NCBI RefSeq assembly: GCF_001423405.1
Contig: NZ_LMNS01000036.1
Location: 1 to 64,000 of the forward strand
Reading direction: 5' to 3'
Source: Methylobacterium sp. Leaf123
GTDB taxonomy: Bacteria > Pseudomonadota > Alphaproteobacteria > Rhizobiales > Beijerinckiaceae
DNA length: 64,000 nucleotides
The stretch's first letter is position 1, and each line of letters starts with the position of its first letter. The translations under genes were made by a program, and so were the position numbers. Under the pieces are notes generated by a model that was not told the DNA's origin, ran no database searches, and worked only from the letters and a program-made list of their open reading frames with translations. This document shows positions 27,041 to 37,973 of this stretch, in pieces.

Positions 27041-27762
27041 CAGCGCCCTCCCGGCACGGCCACGCGCCGCTCCAGTAGGGTCGCGCCCGCGATCACCACG
27101 AGGTTGAGGGCCACATAGAGCAGGGTCGCGGCGGTGAAGGCCTCGAACACCTGGAACGAGAATTCCTGCATCGAGCGGGCCCGCGCCGTGAGTTCGAGCA
27201 GGCCGATGGTGAGCGCGACGGAGGTGTTCTTGAGGTTGTTCAGGAATTCCGAGGTGAGCGGCGGCAGGATGATCCGGTAGGCGTTGGGCAGGAGCACGGC
27301 GCGGTAGGTCTGCGCCCAGGTGAGGCCCAGCGCGAGGCCCGCCTGCGCCTGCCCCCGCGGCAGGGCGCGGATGCCCGCCCGCACCTGCTCGGCCACCCGC
27401 GCGGCGGTGAAGAAGCCCAGACACAGAACCGCCGTGTAGAACGGCGCGTCCGGCATCTGCTTGACGGCCGCGCCGAGACGCGCGGGCAGGAGTTCCGGCA
27501 GCACGAAGTACCAGAGGAACATCTGCACCAGCAGCGGCACGTTGCGGAACCCCTCGACATAGGCCGCGCCGATGGCGTTGGCGGTCCGCGAGGGCAGCGT
27601 GCGCATCACGCCGACCACCGAGCCGAGGGTGAAGGCGATGGCCCACGAGCAGAGGGCGGTGACCACCGTCCAGGCCAGCCCGGAGAGCAGCATGTCGGCA
27701 TAGGAGCCGGCGCCCTCAGGCGACGGCTCCAGGAAGATGCCCCAGTTCCAGGTGTAGTTCAT
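27040..27762 (-). CDS. Polar amino-acid ABC transporter permease (first subunit)
   Basis: This 240-residue membrane protein is of the HisQ/GltJ type. It contains FRNVPLLVQMFLWYFVLPEL and the EAA motif EQVRAGIRALPRGQAQAGLALG. The N-terminal YTWNWGIFLEPSPEG resembles the GltJ start. It pairs with the downstream permease and follows the binding-protein gene by 34 bases. Confidence 0.92.
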   Translation of the reverse strand: MNYTWNWGIFLEPSPEGAGSYADMLLSGLAWTVVTALCSWAIAFTLGSVVGVMRTLPSRTANAIGAAYVEGFRNVPLLVQMFLWYFVLPELLPARLGAAVKQMPDAPFYTAVLCLGFFTAARVAEQVRAGIRALPRGQAQAGLALGLTWAQTYRAVLLPNAYRIILPPLTSEFLNNLKNTSVALTIGLLELTARARSMQEFSFQVFEAFTAATLLYVALNLVVIAGATLLERRVAVPGGR

Positions 27763-27796
27763 CGGGGGTCGCTCAACCGCAGCCGGGCCGGCACCG

Positions 27797-28720
27797 TCAG
27801 TAGGCCGCCGGGTCCGGGCTGTCGCTGGGGTTGGCCAGGACCTTCCGCATCGCCTCGCTCATCGGGAGCTTGAGGTTGATGCCCCGCGGCGGGATGGCTT
27901 GCGTGAACCACTTCTCGTAGAGCGCCGTCCCCTCCGGGCTCTTGTAGAGGGCGGCGGTCGCGGCATCGACCACGGCCTTGAAGGCCGGGTCGTCCTTGCG
28001 CAGCATGATGCCGTAGGGCTCGGGGCGCGACTGCGCTTCGGAAGAGATCGCGTAGGCGTCGGGCGTCTTCGAGCCGGCGACGAGGGCGGCGAGCAGCACG
28101 TCGTCCATCACGAAGGCGTCGGCGCGGCCGGTCTCGACCATCAGGAAGGCCTCGGCGTGGTCCTTGGCCGGCAGGATCCGCATGCCGAGGCCGCGGGCGG
28201 TGTTGATCTCGTTGATCTGGCGGATATTCGTGGTGCCCGAGGTCGAGACCACGGTGCGGCCCTTGAGGTGGTCGGTCTTGTCGAGCCCCTTCTCCCGCTT
28301 GGCGACGAAGCGCGTCGCGGTGAGGAAATGGGTGTTGGTGAAGGCCGCCTGCCGCTGCCGGTCGGCGTTGTTGGTGGTCGAGCCGCATTCGAGGTCGATC
28401 GTCCCGTTGGCGATCAGCGGGATGCGGGTGGCAGAGGTGACGGGGTTGAGCCGCACCTCCAGCGTGTCGAGCTTCAGATGCGCTTTGACCGCCTCCGCCA
28501 CCTTCAGGCAGATCTCGTAGGCGTAGCCCACCGGCTTCTGGTTGCCGTCGAGATAGGAGAACGGCACCGAGGCGTCGCGGTGGCCGATGGTGATGGCGCG
28601 GGCCTCCCGCACCTTCTTCAAAGTGCCGGTCAGATCCTTGCCGGTCAGATCCTGCGCATGAGCCGGTGAACAGGCGGCCGCGGCAAGAGCGGTGAGCAGG
28701 AGCGCGGCCTTGAGGCGCAT
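27797..28720 (-). CDS. Periplasmic glutamate/aspartate-type binding protein
   Basis: This 307-residue solute-binding protein (SBP family 3) has a signal peptide cleaved near AHA-Q. Family features are ITIGHRDASVPFSYLDGN, GYAYEICLKVAEAV, IDLECGSTTNNADRQRQ (the GltI-type ECGSTTN segment), and GRADAFVMDDVLLAALV. This ECGSTTNN text is characteristic of glutamate/aspartate-binding GltI proteins. GGAAGG precedes the ATG by about 8 bases. It is the first gene of the ABC operon and is divergent from the alginate-export-type porin. Confidence 0.9.
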   Translation of the reverse strand: MRLKAALLLTALAAAACSPAHAQDLTGKDLTGTLKKVREARAITIGHRDASVPFSYLDGNQKPVGYAYEICLKVAEAVKAHLKLDTLEVRLNPVTSATRIPLIANGTIDLECGSTTNNADRQRQAAFTNTHFLTATRFVAKREKGLDKTDHLKGRTVVSTSGTTNIRQINEINTARGLGMRILPAKDHAEAFLMVETGRADAFVMDDVLLAALVAGSKTPDAYAISSEAQSRPEPYGIMLRKDDPAFKAVVDAATAALYKSPEGTALYEKWFTQAIPPRGINLKLPMSEAMRKVLANPSDSPDPAAY

Positions 28721-29177
28721 CGGCGGACCTTCCGAACACGGGACGTGACGCGCCGCCCCCCCGCGGGCGGCAGCAGCCCCATAGTGGGGCCGGGACACGG
28801 GCTTGTCATCCACCCGAGCCCGCCTCCGCCCACACGGAACGGTTGCGGCGCGCGAGCCCGCCCCGCACCTCGACAAGAAGACCCGAGTTTAATCCCGGAA
28901 AATTCAAGTAGTTCTGACATTCCATCCCATCCGTTGCAGACGGGGGACAAGCGGCCTTCCCCTGGAGCGGATGAAAAGAAGACGCTCAAATCCCTGATTT
29001 TATTTTGTTTTGCGCGCTTTGCGCCATGTGGAAAACCGGTCGCGGCAGGGGCCGCCGGCCCGGCGCCACCTCGACAAAATGCATCGATCGAAAAGCCGGT
29101 TCTTGCACTGGTATACCAGACTAAGCGATCACTAACCGCCGTCGGACGAACTTTGCGAAAAGAACAGGAGCGGTGTG
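28721..29177. other. Divergent promoter region with no gene
   Basis: This stretch of about 457 bases separates the ABC operon from the porin gene. It is less G+C-rich than its surroundings around 28890-29010. It contains the perfect palindrome described at 29108-29119. No coding frame here looks real. Confidence 0.45.
29108..29119. promoter_or_regulatory. Perfect palindrome CTGGTATACCAG, GntR-like operator candidate
   Basis: The 12-bp palindrome contains TGGTATACCA, the TGGT-N-ACCA form bound by many GntR-family (FadR/FCD) repressors. It lies about 59 bases upstream of the porin start. No GntR gene is in the window, so the regulator is unknown. Confidence 0.4.
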
Positions 29178-30707
29178 GTGAAGCGGTCGGTTCTCTACGC
29201 GTCGTTACTCGCCGGCGCCTCCATTCCCCTCTTCTTTGGCCCGGCTCTCGCCCAGAGCGGCCCGTTTGCCGGTCCCTCCGTCACCGCCACGGATGTCGCC
29301 GCCGCCCAGGCGCAGGCGGCGACGGCCGCAGCCCGGAAGAAGCAGGACGGCCCCTACTTCGCGGCCCAGCCGTCCAAGCCCCCGAACTTCCTCTACAAGG
29401 GGTTCGGCGAGCCGGAGAACTGGCGCATCAGCGGCTCGTTCCGGCCGCGGGTGGAAGGCATCGCCAACCAGTTCCGTCCGGTGCCGACCTTCGCGGCCAA
29501 CGACATCCTCAACTCGTACCTCACCACCCTGCATGTGGAGTACGGGATCAAGGGACCGGTGCGCGTCGGCGTCGAGCTGTTCGACAGCCGCGGCTACTTC
29601 CAGCAGCGCAACTCCTCCGCCTTCACCACGGAGATCAACGCCCTCGAACCGGGCCAGGCCTATCTCAACTTCGACACGGGCGATCTCGGCGACAACGGCT
29701 CGAAGAGCAACCTCACGGTCGGCCGCTTCACCAAGAACATCGGCTCGCGCCGCCTCGTCTCGCGCCAGCAGTTCCGCAACACCATCAACGCCTATACCGG
29801 TGTGAGCTTCGACTGGCAGGGCGTGGGCAAGGACAAGTTCACGGCGCTGTGGGTGATGCCACACACGCGGCTGCCCGACGACGTCAACGGCATCCTCGAC
29901 AACGGCATCGAGTTCGACCGCGAGAGCCTGAACCTGCAGCTCTTCGGCGCCTCCTATACCTTCGCCAACATCTTCGGCGGCACGTTCGAGCTCTACGGCT
30001 ACGGCCTCTACGAGCAGGATTCGGGCACCGGCCTGCGCTCGGTCCAGACCCGCGACCGGCGCCTGTTCACCCCAGGCCTGCGGTTCGCCCGGCCGCCGCG
30101 GGTCGGCGAATTCGACTACGATTTCGAGGGGATCTACCAGACCGGCCTCGCCCGCGAGACCGCGGGCGCCGCCGACCAGCGCGACCTCACGGTCTCGGCC
30201 TATTTCGTCCACGCCGAGGTCGGCTACACCCTCGACCACGAATGGAAGCCGAGGCTGTCGCTGCACTACGACCACGCCAGCGGCGACCGGGCCAACGACG
30301 GCAAGTTCAGCCGCTTCGACACCCTGTTCGGCGCCCGGCGCTTCGAGTACGGCCCGACCGGCCTCTACGGCCCGGTGCAGCGCGCCAACCTGATCTCGCC
30401 CTCGATCCGCGCCGAGATCACCCCGAGCCCGGTCTGGGACGCCTTCATCGCCTACCGTCCGCTCTGGCTCGAGAGCGCCACCGACACCTTCGCCGCGACC
30501 CTGATCCGCGACCGCACCGGCCGCTCCGGCACCTTCGCCGGTCACCAGATCGAGGGGCGTGTGCGCTACTGGATCATCCCCAACGAGATGATCCTGGATA
30601 CCGGCCTCGCCTATCTCGCCAAGGGCGACTTCCTGCGCAACGCCCCCAACGCGCCCGATACCGGCGACACGTTCTACGGCTATCTCAACACGACGTTGTT
30701 CTTCTAA
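29178..30707 (+). CDS. Alginate-export-type outer-membrane porin
   Basis: This protein of about 509 residues has a signal peptide (cleavage near ALA-Q). Its body alternates hydrophobic and polar residues as in a large beta-barrel. Segments such as NWRISGSFRPRVEGIANQFR, LNFDTGDLG, NLTVGRFTKNIGSRRLVSRQ and RYWIIPNEMILDTGLAYLAK resemble the alginate-export (AlgE-like) family. It ends in phenylalanine (NTTLFF), as outer-membrane proteins do. AGGAG favours the second of two adjacent GTG codons (29178). The natural solute is unknown; neighbours do not include exopolysaccharide genes. Confidence 0.78.
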   Translation: MKRSVLYASLLAGASIPLFFGPALAQSGPFAGPSVTATDVAAAQAQAATAAARKKQDGPYFAAQPSKPPNFLYKGFGEPENWRISGSFRPRVEGIANQFRPVPTFAANDILNSYLTTLHVEYGIKGPVRVGVELFDSRGYFQQRNSSAFTTEINALEPGQAYLNFDTGDLGDNGSKSNLTVGRFTKNIGSRRLVSRQQFRNTINAYTGVSFDWQGVGKDKFTALWVMPHTRLPDDVNGILDNGIEFDRESLNLQLFGASYTFANIFGGTFELYGYGLYEQDSGTGLRSVQTRDRRLFTPGLRFARPPRVGEFDYDFEGIYQTGLARETAGAADQRDLTVSAYFVHAEVGYTLDHEWKPRLSLHYDHASGDRANDGKFSRFDTLFGARRFEYGPTGLYGPVQRANLISPSIRAEITPSPVWDAFIAYRPLWLESATDTFAATLIRDRTGRSGTFAGHQIEGRVRYWIIPNEMILDTGLAYLAKGDFLRNAPNAPDTGDTFYGYLNTTLFF

Positions 30708-30887
30708 CCCCTCCTGACGGTCCCGCGTCGTAGGAGCGAATGCTGACGACGCGGGGCGGCTGACACGTCAACCAGACCGCGAGCGGTTGACAGTCCGGCA
30801 CGCGGAGACCTGAACACCGACGCGACGGTCACCGGCCTCCAGAAACATGGATTCGGCCGGATCATCCGACGCATCGGGGAGACTTCC

Positions 30888-32603
<1,716 letters not shown>

Positions 32604-32606
32604 ACC

Positions 32607-33668
32607 TCAGGGGATGACCCGCTCCGCCCGCAGCCGCGCGAACAGGTCGAAGAACGCGTCGTCCGAGGGCTGGTAGTCGAGAAAGCCGAGGCGCCGGCTC
32701 TTGCTCATATCGGTCACGACCTCGATCGGCCGGCCGAGATCGGCATCGGTGTGCCACGCCGAGGCCAGGCGGTTCAGGTCGGGCTCGATCAGGCCGTGGC
32801 GCTCGGCCAACTCGGCCCAGAGCGGGGCGGCGCCCGCCATCTGCGCTTCCAGCGGGTTCACCGCGCCGTCGAAGGGCGCGGCCTCGATGCCGAACCATTG
32901 GGCGAGCCGGCCCCACATCCACTGCCAGCGGAAGACGTCGCCGTTGACGACGTTGAAGGCCTCGTTGTGCGCCGCCTCCGTCAGCGCCGCCCATTCGAGG
33001 TGGCGGGCGAGCAGCCGCGCATCGGTCACGTCGGTGAGCCCGCTCCACTGCGCCGCCGAGCCGGGGAAGCGGAAGGGCCGCCCGGTCTCGCGGCACAAGG
33101 TGGCGTAGACGGCCAACGTCACGCCCATATTCATGGCGTTGCCGAGCGCGTAGCCGACGATGGTGTGCGGGCGGTGCACGCTCCACGAGAAACCGTCGCG
33201 CGCAGCGGCTTCGAACACCGCATCCTCCTGCGCGTAGTAGAAATTCTCCACATCGAGGCGCGGCAGGTCCTCGCGAAACGGTGTCGGCGGCAGGCTGCCC
33301 TTCCCGTAGGCCTCGAACGGCCCGAGATAGTGCTTGAGGCCCGTCACCAGCGCCACGTGGCGGAGGCTTGCCGCCGGGCGCAGCGCTTCGAGGAGGTTTC
33401 TCACCATCGCGGCGTTGACGCGGATGTTCTCGGCTTCCGTCGGCTGGCGCAGCCAGGTGGCGAGGAAGACGTGGCTCGGCGCATGGCCCTCGAGCGCCCG
33501 AGCGAGGGCGGCCGGGTCGAGCAGGTCGGCGGTGACCGGCGTGACCCCGGCAATCTCCGGTGGGCGCCGGGCGAGCCCTTCCACCGTCCAGCCCTGCGCC
33601 GCGAGGTGCCGGGCGAGGTTGTTGCCGACGATGCCGCCGACGCCCGCGATCAATGCTGTTTTCGCCAT
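32607..33668 (-). CDS. NAD(P)-binding reductase of the PRISE (progesterone 5-beta-reductase/iridoid synthase-like) SDR family
   Basis: This 353-residue extended SDR has the nucleotide-binding GVGGIVGNNLARHLA near the N terminus, GLARRPPE, ALVTGLKHYLGPFEAYG with the conserved Lys, the atypical active-site motif NFYYAQEDAVFE, and RPHTIVGYALGNAMNMG. PRISE enzymes reduce activated C=C bonds of enones; bacterial members are promiscuous and their natural substrates are unknown. It is convergent with aspA, with only three bases between the stops. A GGGAT precedes the ATG at 33668. Confidence 0.85.
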   Translation of the reverse strand: MAKTALIAGVGGIVGNNLARHLAAQGWTVEGLARRPPEIAGVTPVTADLLDPAALARALEGHAPSHVFLATWLRQPTEAENIRVNAAMVRNLLEALRPAASLRHVALVTGLKHYLGPFEAYGKGSLPPTPFREDLPRLDVENFYYAQEDAVFEAAARDGFSWSVHRPHTIVGYALGNAMNMGVTLAVYATLCRETGRPFRFPGSAAQWSGLTDVTDARLLARHLEWAALTEAAHNEAFNVVNGDVFRWQWMWGRLAQWFGIEAAPFDGAVNPLEAQMAGAAPLWAELAERHGLIEPDLNRLASAWHTDADLGRPIEVVTDMSKSRRLGFLDYQPSDDAFFDLFARLRAERVIP

Positions 33669-33814
33669 ACCGAATCCCGGTCTCGCTTCCGCCCAGCGCG
33701 AGGCCGGGAGCCCACTGTTCGGGCGGCGTCCGCGCCGCCCTTGCGCAGGCAATCCGGGGGCTCCCCTCCTTTGTTCCGAGCCACCGGCAGCGCCCCGTAC
33801 TGCGGCGGGCGCTA

Positions 33815-33918
33815 AAGCGCTTTCCGACGAAGTGGAGGCCGGTTCGGCGAAAGAAAGCGCGTCAAAACGAAGACCGAGAGACGCCGGCCTGATGCAATCA
33901 GGTCGGATACGGCTCTAG
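33815..33918. repeat. Dispersed repeat, family 2, copy 1
   Basis: The block begins AAGCGCTTTCCGACGAAGTG, continues through AAAGCGCGTCAA and GACGCCGGCCTGATGCAATC, and ends GGTCGGATACGGCTCTAG. A second copy with the same landmarks lies at 36204-36311. Similar blocks are widespread in Rhizobiales. It ends within the stop codon of the GntP permease gene. Confidence 0.65.
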
Positions 33919-35351
33919 ACCAAGCCGGTGAGGTAGTAGACGCCGATCACCACGAACACGGCCACGGTCTTGATGATCGTGATCGCGAAGATGTCGCCGT
34001 AGGATTGGCGGTGGGTCAGACCGGTGACGGCGAGCAGGGTGATCACCGCGCCGTTATGGGGCAGGGTGTCCATGCCGCCGCTGGCCATGGAGGCGACGCG
34101 GTGCATCACTTCGAGCGGGATGCCGGCCGCCTGCGCCGCCTCGACGAAGCGGCCCGACAGGGCGCCGAGCGCGATCGAGAGCCCGCCCGAGGCCGAGCCG
34201 GTGACGCCGGCCAGCACGTTGACCGTCACCGCCTCGTTGATCAGCGGGTTGGGGATCGCCGAGAGCGCGTCCGAGATCACCTTGAAGCCGGGCAAAGCGG
34301 CGATGACGGCGCCGAAGCCGTATTCGGTCGCGGTGTTCATGCCGGCGAGCAGCGAGCCGGCGACCGCTGCCTTCGAGCCCTCGGAGAAGCGCTCCGCGAG
34401 GTTGCGGTAGCCGAGGATCACGGTGGCGAGGATGCCCAGCAACAGCGCGCCCTGCACCGCCCAGATCGCCGCCACGGTCTTTACTTGAACCGTGACGGGA
34501 TGGGCCGCCATCTCCGGCGTCAGCGCGGCGCTCGCCTGCTCGCCGTAAGCGGCGGTGATCCAGGCGAGCAGAAGCTTGTTGCCGATCCCGACGATGAGGA
34601 GCGGCAGGATCGCCACTGCCGGGTGGATGACGACCTTGTCCTCGACCGCCTGCGGCTCGTTGGTGTGGCCTTCGCCATAGCCCTCATCCCCGGCGGAGCG
34701 GCGGCGCCATTCGAGATAGGCGACGCCGACCGCGAACACGAAGATCGCGCCGATGACGCCCAGCCACGGGGCGGCGTAGGCGTCGGTCTTGAAGAAGGAG
34801 GCCGGGATGATGTTCTGGATCTGCGGGGTGCCCGGCAGGGTGTCCATGGTGAAGGTGAAGGCGCCGAGCGCGATCGTCCCCGGGATCAGGCGCTTGGGGA
34901 TGTTCGAGCGCCGGAACAGCTCGGCGGCGAAGGGGTAGACCGCGAACACCGCCACGAACAGCGAGACACCGCCATAGGTGAGGATCGCGCCCACCAGCAC
35001 GATCGCGACGATCGCTCTTCCCTCCCCCAGGAGCCCGGTGACGGCGCCGACGATGGAGCGGGCAAAGCCCGAAATCTCGATGAGCTTGCCGAACACGGCC
35101 CCGAGCAGGAAGACGGGGAAGTACAGCTTCAGGAAGCCGACCAGCTTCTCCATGAACAACCCGGAGAACAGGGTCGGCACGGCGGCCGGATCGGTCAGCA
35201 GCACCGCGCCCATGGCGGCGACGGGGGCGAACAGGATGACCGAGAAGCCGCGATAGGCGATGCCCATCAGGAAGAAGAGCGCCGCGAGGCAGATCAGGAA
35301 GCTCAAGGCACGCGCCCTCCCCCCGCACCTCTCACGGTGCGCGGGGATCAT
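33915..35351 (-). CDS. GntP-family permease
   Basis: This protein of about 478 residues has around twelve hydrophobic segments. Family features are YFPVFLLGAVFGKLIEISG, GGVSLFVAVFAVYPFAAELF, FTFTMDTLPGTPQIQNIIP, GMNTATEYGFGAVIAALPG and MASGGMDTLPHNGAVITLL. GntP proteins import gluconate-like or hydroxy acids with protons; this subgroup is also annotated for D-beta-hydroxybutyrate. The start is uncertain because the first hydrophobic segment begins only at about residue 18. ATG 35351 has a weak GGGA upstream. Its 3' end abuts a dispersed repeat. Confidence 0.85.
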   Translation of the reverse strand: MIPAHRERCGGRARALSFLICLAALFFLMGIAYRGFSVILFAPVAAMGAVLLTDPAAVPTLFSGLFMEKLVGFLKLYFPVFLLGAVFGKLIEISGFARSIVGAVTGLLGEGRAIVAIVLVGAILTYGGVSLFVAVFAVYPFAAELFRRSNIPKRLIPGTIALGAFTFTMDTLPGTPQIQNIIPASFFKTDAYAAPWLGVIGAIFVFAVGVAYLEWRRRSAGDEGYGEGHTNEPQAVEDKVVIHPAVAILPLLIVGIGNKLLLAWITAAYGEQASAALTPEMAAHPVTVQVKTVAAIWAVQGALLLGILATVILGYRNLAERFSEGSKAAVAGSLLAGMNTATEYGFGAVIAALPGFKVISDALSAIPNPLINEAVTVNVLAGVTGSASGGLSIALGALSGRFVEAAQAAGIPLEVMHRVASMASGGMDTLPHNGAVITLLAVTGLTHRQSYGDIFAITIIKTVAVFVVIGVYYLTGLV

Positions 35352-35387
35352 CTGTCCCAAGCGCGGCCGTGTTCAATGGAGGCGGGG

Positions 35388-35879
35388 TTACAGGGGGCGG
35401 TGCATCACCAGCGCGTCGACCGGCCCGAGGGTGGGATGGCGGAACACGCCGGGCAGGCGGCCGACCGCCCTGAGGCCGAGGCTCGTCCAGAGCGCGACGG
35501 CGTGGGTGTTGGTGGCGACGACCAGATTGAACTGCATCGCGGAAAAGCCCAGCGCCCGCGCGGTCTCGAAGGAGTGCAGGCCCATGGCGCGGGCGATGCC
35601 CCGCCCCCGCGCGGCCGGATGCGTGGCGTAGGTGCCGTTGGCGACGTGGTCGCCGGGGCCGAGTTGGTTGGCGCGGACATAATAGCTACCCAGCACCGCG
35701 CCCGCCTCTTGCGCGACGAAGACATGGTGGGCCGGGGAGAACCAGTAGGCGAGTGCCTGCGCCCGGTCCCAGTCCCGCGGCAGGGCATAGGCCTCGCCCG
35801 CCCGCAGGATCGGCTCCACGATCGACCAGATCGCGTCGCGGTCGTGGCTTTGCGCCGGGCGGAGGGAAAGGTCGGTCAT
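35388..35879 (-). CDS. GNAT-family N-acetyltransferase
   Basis: This 163-residue protein shows the GNAT fold: a beta-strand start (LSLRPAQSHDRDAIWSIVEP), VFVAQEAGAVLGSYYVRAN, the acetyl-CoA pyrophosphate loop HPAARGRGIARAMG, and AMQFNLVVATNTHAVALWTSLGL. The acceptor is unknown. It lies 36 bases upstream of the GntP permease on the same strand and may be co-transcribed. Confidence 0.88.
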   Translation of the reverse strand: MTDLSLRPAQSHDRDAIWSIVEPILRAGEAYALPRDWDRAQALAYWFSPAHHVFVAQEAGAVLGSYYVRANQLGPGDHVANGTYATHPAARGRGIARAMGLHSFETARALGFSAMQFNLVVATNTHAVALWTSLGLRAVGRLPGVFRHPTLGPVDALVMHRPL

Positions 35880-36335
35880 CGTGTCCGTGGAGCGGTGCCG
35901 GTCTCGCGGTCGGATCGGCCGGCTCCTATCACGGATCGGGCGCCCGGCGCGTCGCCCCGGAGCGCTCCGCCCCCCACGATCGGCATAGGGGCTCCGCCTG
36001 CGCAAGCGGATGAGCCGCGATGCAGGCGGGTTAGTCCGCTCGGTGTCGTCCTGCCCGCGGCGCATCGGCGCCGCGCAGCCTTGCAATATTCACCAAGAAT
36101 AAATGCAAATGATCTGCTTAAACTCCGCATTGACAGTCAATTTCATTGGTATTCAGACTCTCCCGGGGTCACAGTTCCGTGCTCGACCTCGCAAGACGAT
36201 GTCTCAGAGCGCATTCCGGCGAAGTACCCACCGGCTCGTCGAGAGAATGCGCGTCAGATCGGAGGCCTCGAGACGTCGGCCCGATGCGATCAGGACGGAT
36301 ACGGCTCCAGAACACGATCCGAGGGAGTGAACGCG
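35880..36335. other. Divergent intergenic stretch carrying a family 2 repeat
   Basis: The left part is the promoter side of the GNAT gene, the centre (36085-36180) is comparatively A+T-rich and may hold the promoter of the rightward secreted-protein gene, and the right part is the repeat at 36204-36311. I see no gene. Confidence 0.4.
36204..36311. repeat. Dispersed repeat, family 2, copy 2
   Basis: It begins AGAGCGCATTCCGGCGAAGT and ends GACGGATACGGCTCCAGAAC, sharing the order of blocks seen at 33815-33918 (GAATGCGCGTCA; GACGTCGGCCCGATGCGATC). The two copies are in the same orientation and about 2.4 kb apart. Confidence 0.65.
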
Positions 36336-36830
36336 ATGTATCGGAGATCGGCGATCCTTGCCGTTGCGCTGTCGCTCGTGCCGGCCCTTCCGGCCATGGC
36401 CATGCCGATGGGCGGCCGCTTCAGCGGCCATGTCGACAGTCAGGCCCCGCAGGTGCTCGGCCCGAACGAGGTCAAGGTCCAGCAGACCGCATCCGGAACC
36501 AATGCCGGCCCCGGCACCCCCTTCGACGGGGCGCAGGTGCAGTGGGTGGAGACCCTCACGCTCAAGAACGGGCAGGGGCCGGTGGAGGGCACCATCACCC
36601 TCACCATGCCCGGCGGCGTGGTGTCGAGTGCCTACCGAGGCACGATCACCACCGACGCGCAGGGCCGCGTCACGGCGGCGGGAACCTACCGGGACAGTGC
36701 GGCCACCGGCGAGTTCGCCGGCGTGAAGGGCAAGGGAAACTTCTCGGTCGCCTACAGCTCGGCGCTGGATTTCGCCGGGCAGTGGCAGGGCGACGTGACC
36801 CTTCCGCAGCAGACCTCGTCGCGGCGCTGA
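36336..36830 (+). CDS. Secreted protein of unknown function, beta-rich
   Basis: This 164-residue protein has a signal peptide (cleaved around AMA-M, near residue 24). The mature part alternates polar and hydrophobic residues, with GGRFSGHVDSQAP, VQWVETLTLKNGQGPVEGT, GTITTDAQGRVTAAGTYRDS and SALDFAGQWQGDVTL. It looks like a single small beta-barrel or sandwich. No cysteines are present. GAGGGAG lies 8 bases before the ATG. I do not recognise the family. Confidence 0.72.
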   Translation: MYRRSAILAVALSLVPALPAMAMPMGGRFSGHVDSQAPQVLGPNEVKVQQTASGTNAGPGTPFDGAQVQWVETLTLKNGQGPVEGTITLTMPGGVVSSAYRGTITTDAQGRVTAAGTYRDSAATGEFAGVKGKGNFSVAYSSALDFAGQWQGDVTLPQQTSSRR

Positions 36831-36850
36831 GCCCCGCGAAACCCCCTCAA

Positions 36851-36925
36851 AGTGCCTCACAAAACTCCCGATTCCCCTCGTCTCCCCTCTGGGCACGGCG
36901 CGGCGGGCGTTTTGTGAGAGACACT
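36851..36925. repeat. Dispersed inverted repeat, family 1, copy B
   Basis: Arms AGTGCCTCACAAAACTCCCG (36851-36870) and CGGGCGTTTTGTGAGAGACA (from 36904) are inverted copies around a G+C-rich core. It separates two convergent genes, as expected of a terminator-like element. Confidence 0.7.
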
Positions 36926-37770
36926 CAGCCGGAGACGGGGCCGGGAGCGCGGCGGCGCTCCGGTTCCGTCGTCGGCGCCGCCTTGTCCGCGTCGCCGCCG
37001 GGGATCAGCGCGATCCGGCCCCAGCCCGGCAGCTTCAGGGCCGGGCGGCGCCAGTCGAGCCCCGCCACCGCGCCGAGCAGGTTGAGTTCCAGCCCGTCGA
37101 CCCAGCCGACGGTGAGGCCGACATAGCCGCGCCAGGACAGGCGCAGGCCCGTGCCGCTCGGGGTGGTTTCGGCGAAGCGGCCCGGCGGCGTCCAGTCCTT
37201 GCCGAGCGCGGTGGGCGGCAGCGGCACGTCGTTGTCGGGGATGCGCGCGACGACATGGGCGGCGAAGGTGTTCGAGTTCGGGCCCGGCCACGCTTGGTAC
37301 GAGCCCTGGCTGCGGTGGGGATAGTCCGCCACCGCCGCGCGGATTTCGGGAATCGCCCGCGCCGCCGCCTCGCCGTCGAGCCCGAGCACGATCTCCGGCT
37401 CGTTGCCGAACCAGCGCCCGTCCGGCGCGTAGGCGTCGGTGCGCACGGGCCTGCCCCAGCCGACCACGTCGTAGCGGGTGTAGCGCGGCGCCCCGGCCTC
37501 CTTGATCACCACCCAACTGTGATGGGCGAAGATGCCCCGCCAACGCCCAACCCGGGCGGCGTAGACCTGCACCATCGCCCCCGGCACGGCGGCGGCCGGC
37601 GGGAGGAGCCCGGCGCTCGACCAATCCGCCGTCGACCAGCTTTCCGCGCGTCCGCCCTTCGCGGTCCACCACAGGGCGTGGGTCGCGAGCGGAACGAGGA
37701 AGAGAAGGATGAGGAGGCCGAGGCCGAACAGGAGGAAGCGGAGGGCGGACAGGAGCACGTCGGCGGGCAT
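36925..37770 (-). CDS. DUF3750 family membrane-anchored protein
   Basis: This protein of about 281 residues has one strong N-terminal membrane segment (LLFGLGLLILLFLVPLATHA) and a soluble domain typical of DUF3750: YAARVGRWRGIFAHHSWVVI, RYDVVGWGRPVR, WFGNEPEIV, YPHRSQGSYQAWPGPNSNTF with a conserved HSW/PNSNTF set. The HxW and Asn-rich motifs recall a cysteine-free NlpC/P60-like layout, but no catalysis is shown. I chose ATG 37770, with GGAA close upstream; ATGs at 37788 and 37791 are alternatives. Confidence 0.8.
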   Translation of the reverse strand: MPADVLLSALRFLLFGLGLLILLFLVPLATHALWWTAKGGRAESWSTADWSSAGLLPPAAAVPGAMVQVYAARVGRWRGIFAHHSWVVIKEAGAPRYTRYDVVGWGRPVRTDAYAPDGRWFGNEPEIVLGLDGEAAARAIPEIRAAVADYPHRSQGSYQAWPGPNSNTFAAHVVARIPDNDVPLPPTALGKDWTPPGRFAETTPSGTGLRLSWRGYVGLTVGWVDGLELNLLGAVAGLDWRRPALKLPGWGRIALIPGGDADKAAPTTEPERRRAPGPVSG

Positions 37771-37973
37771 CGGGTTCCGGACAAACATCATCCGGACAGG
37801 CGGCACCACCTCCGGAGGGCCCAATGTCACGTCCGGCTCCGCTCGGCACAAGCGCCTGCGACGCCGCGCGCCGGGGTACGGCGCACGCTGCGTGCAGCCG
37901 CGCACCGGGCCGCCTGATGCAGGCCGGACACACACGCCCTCCCCCGACGGAGCGGGCCGCAGATAAGCCTTGC

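Noticed and set aside
34005..36335. Long plus-strand open frame running through GntP and GNAT into the secreted-protein gene
   Set aside because: Only the last 164 codons, from the ATG at 36336 with its own ribosome site and signal peptide, look real.
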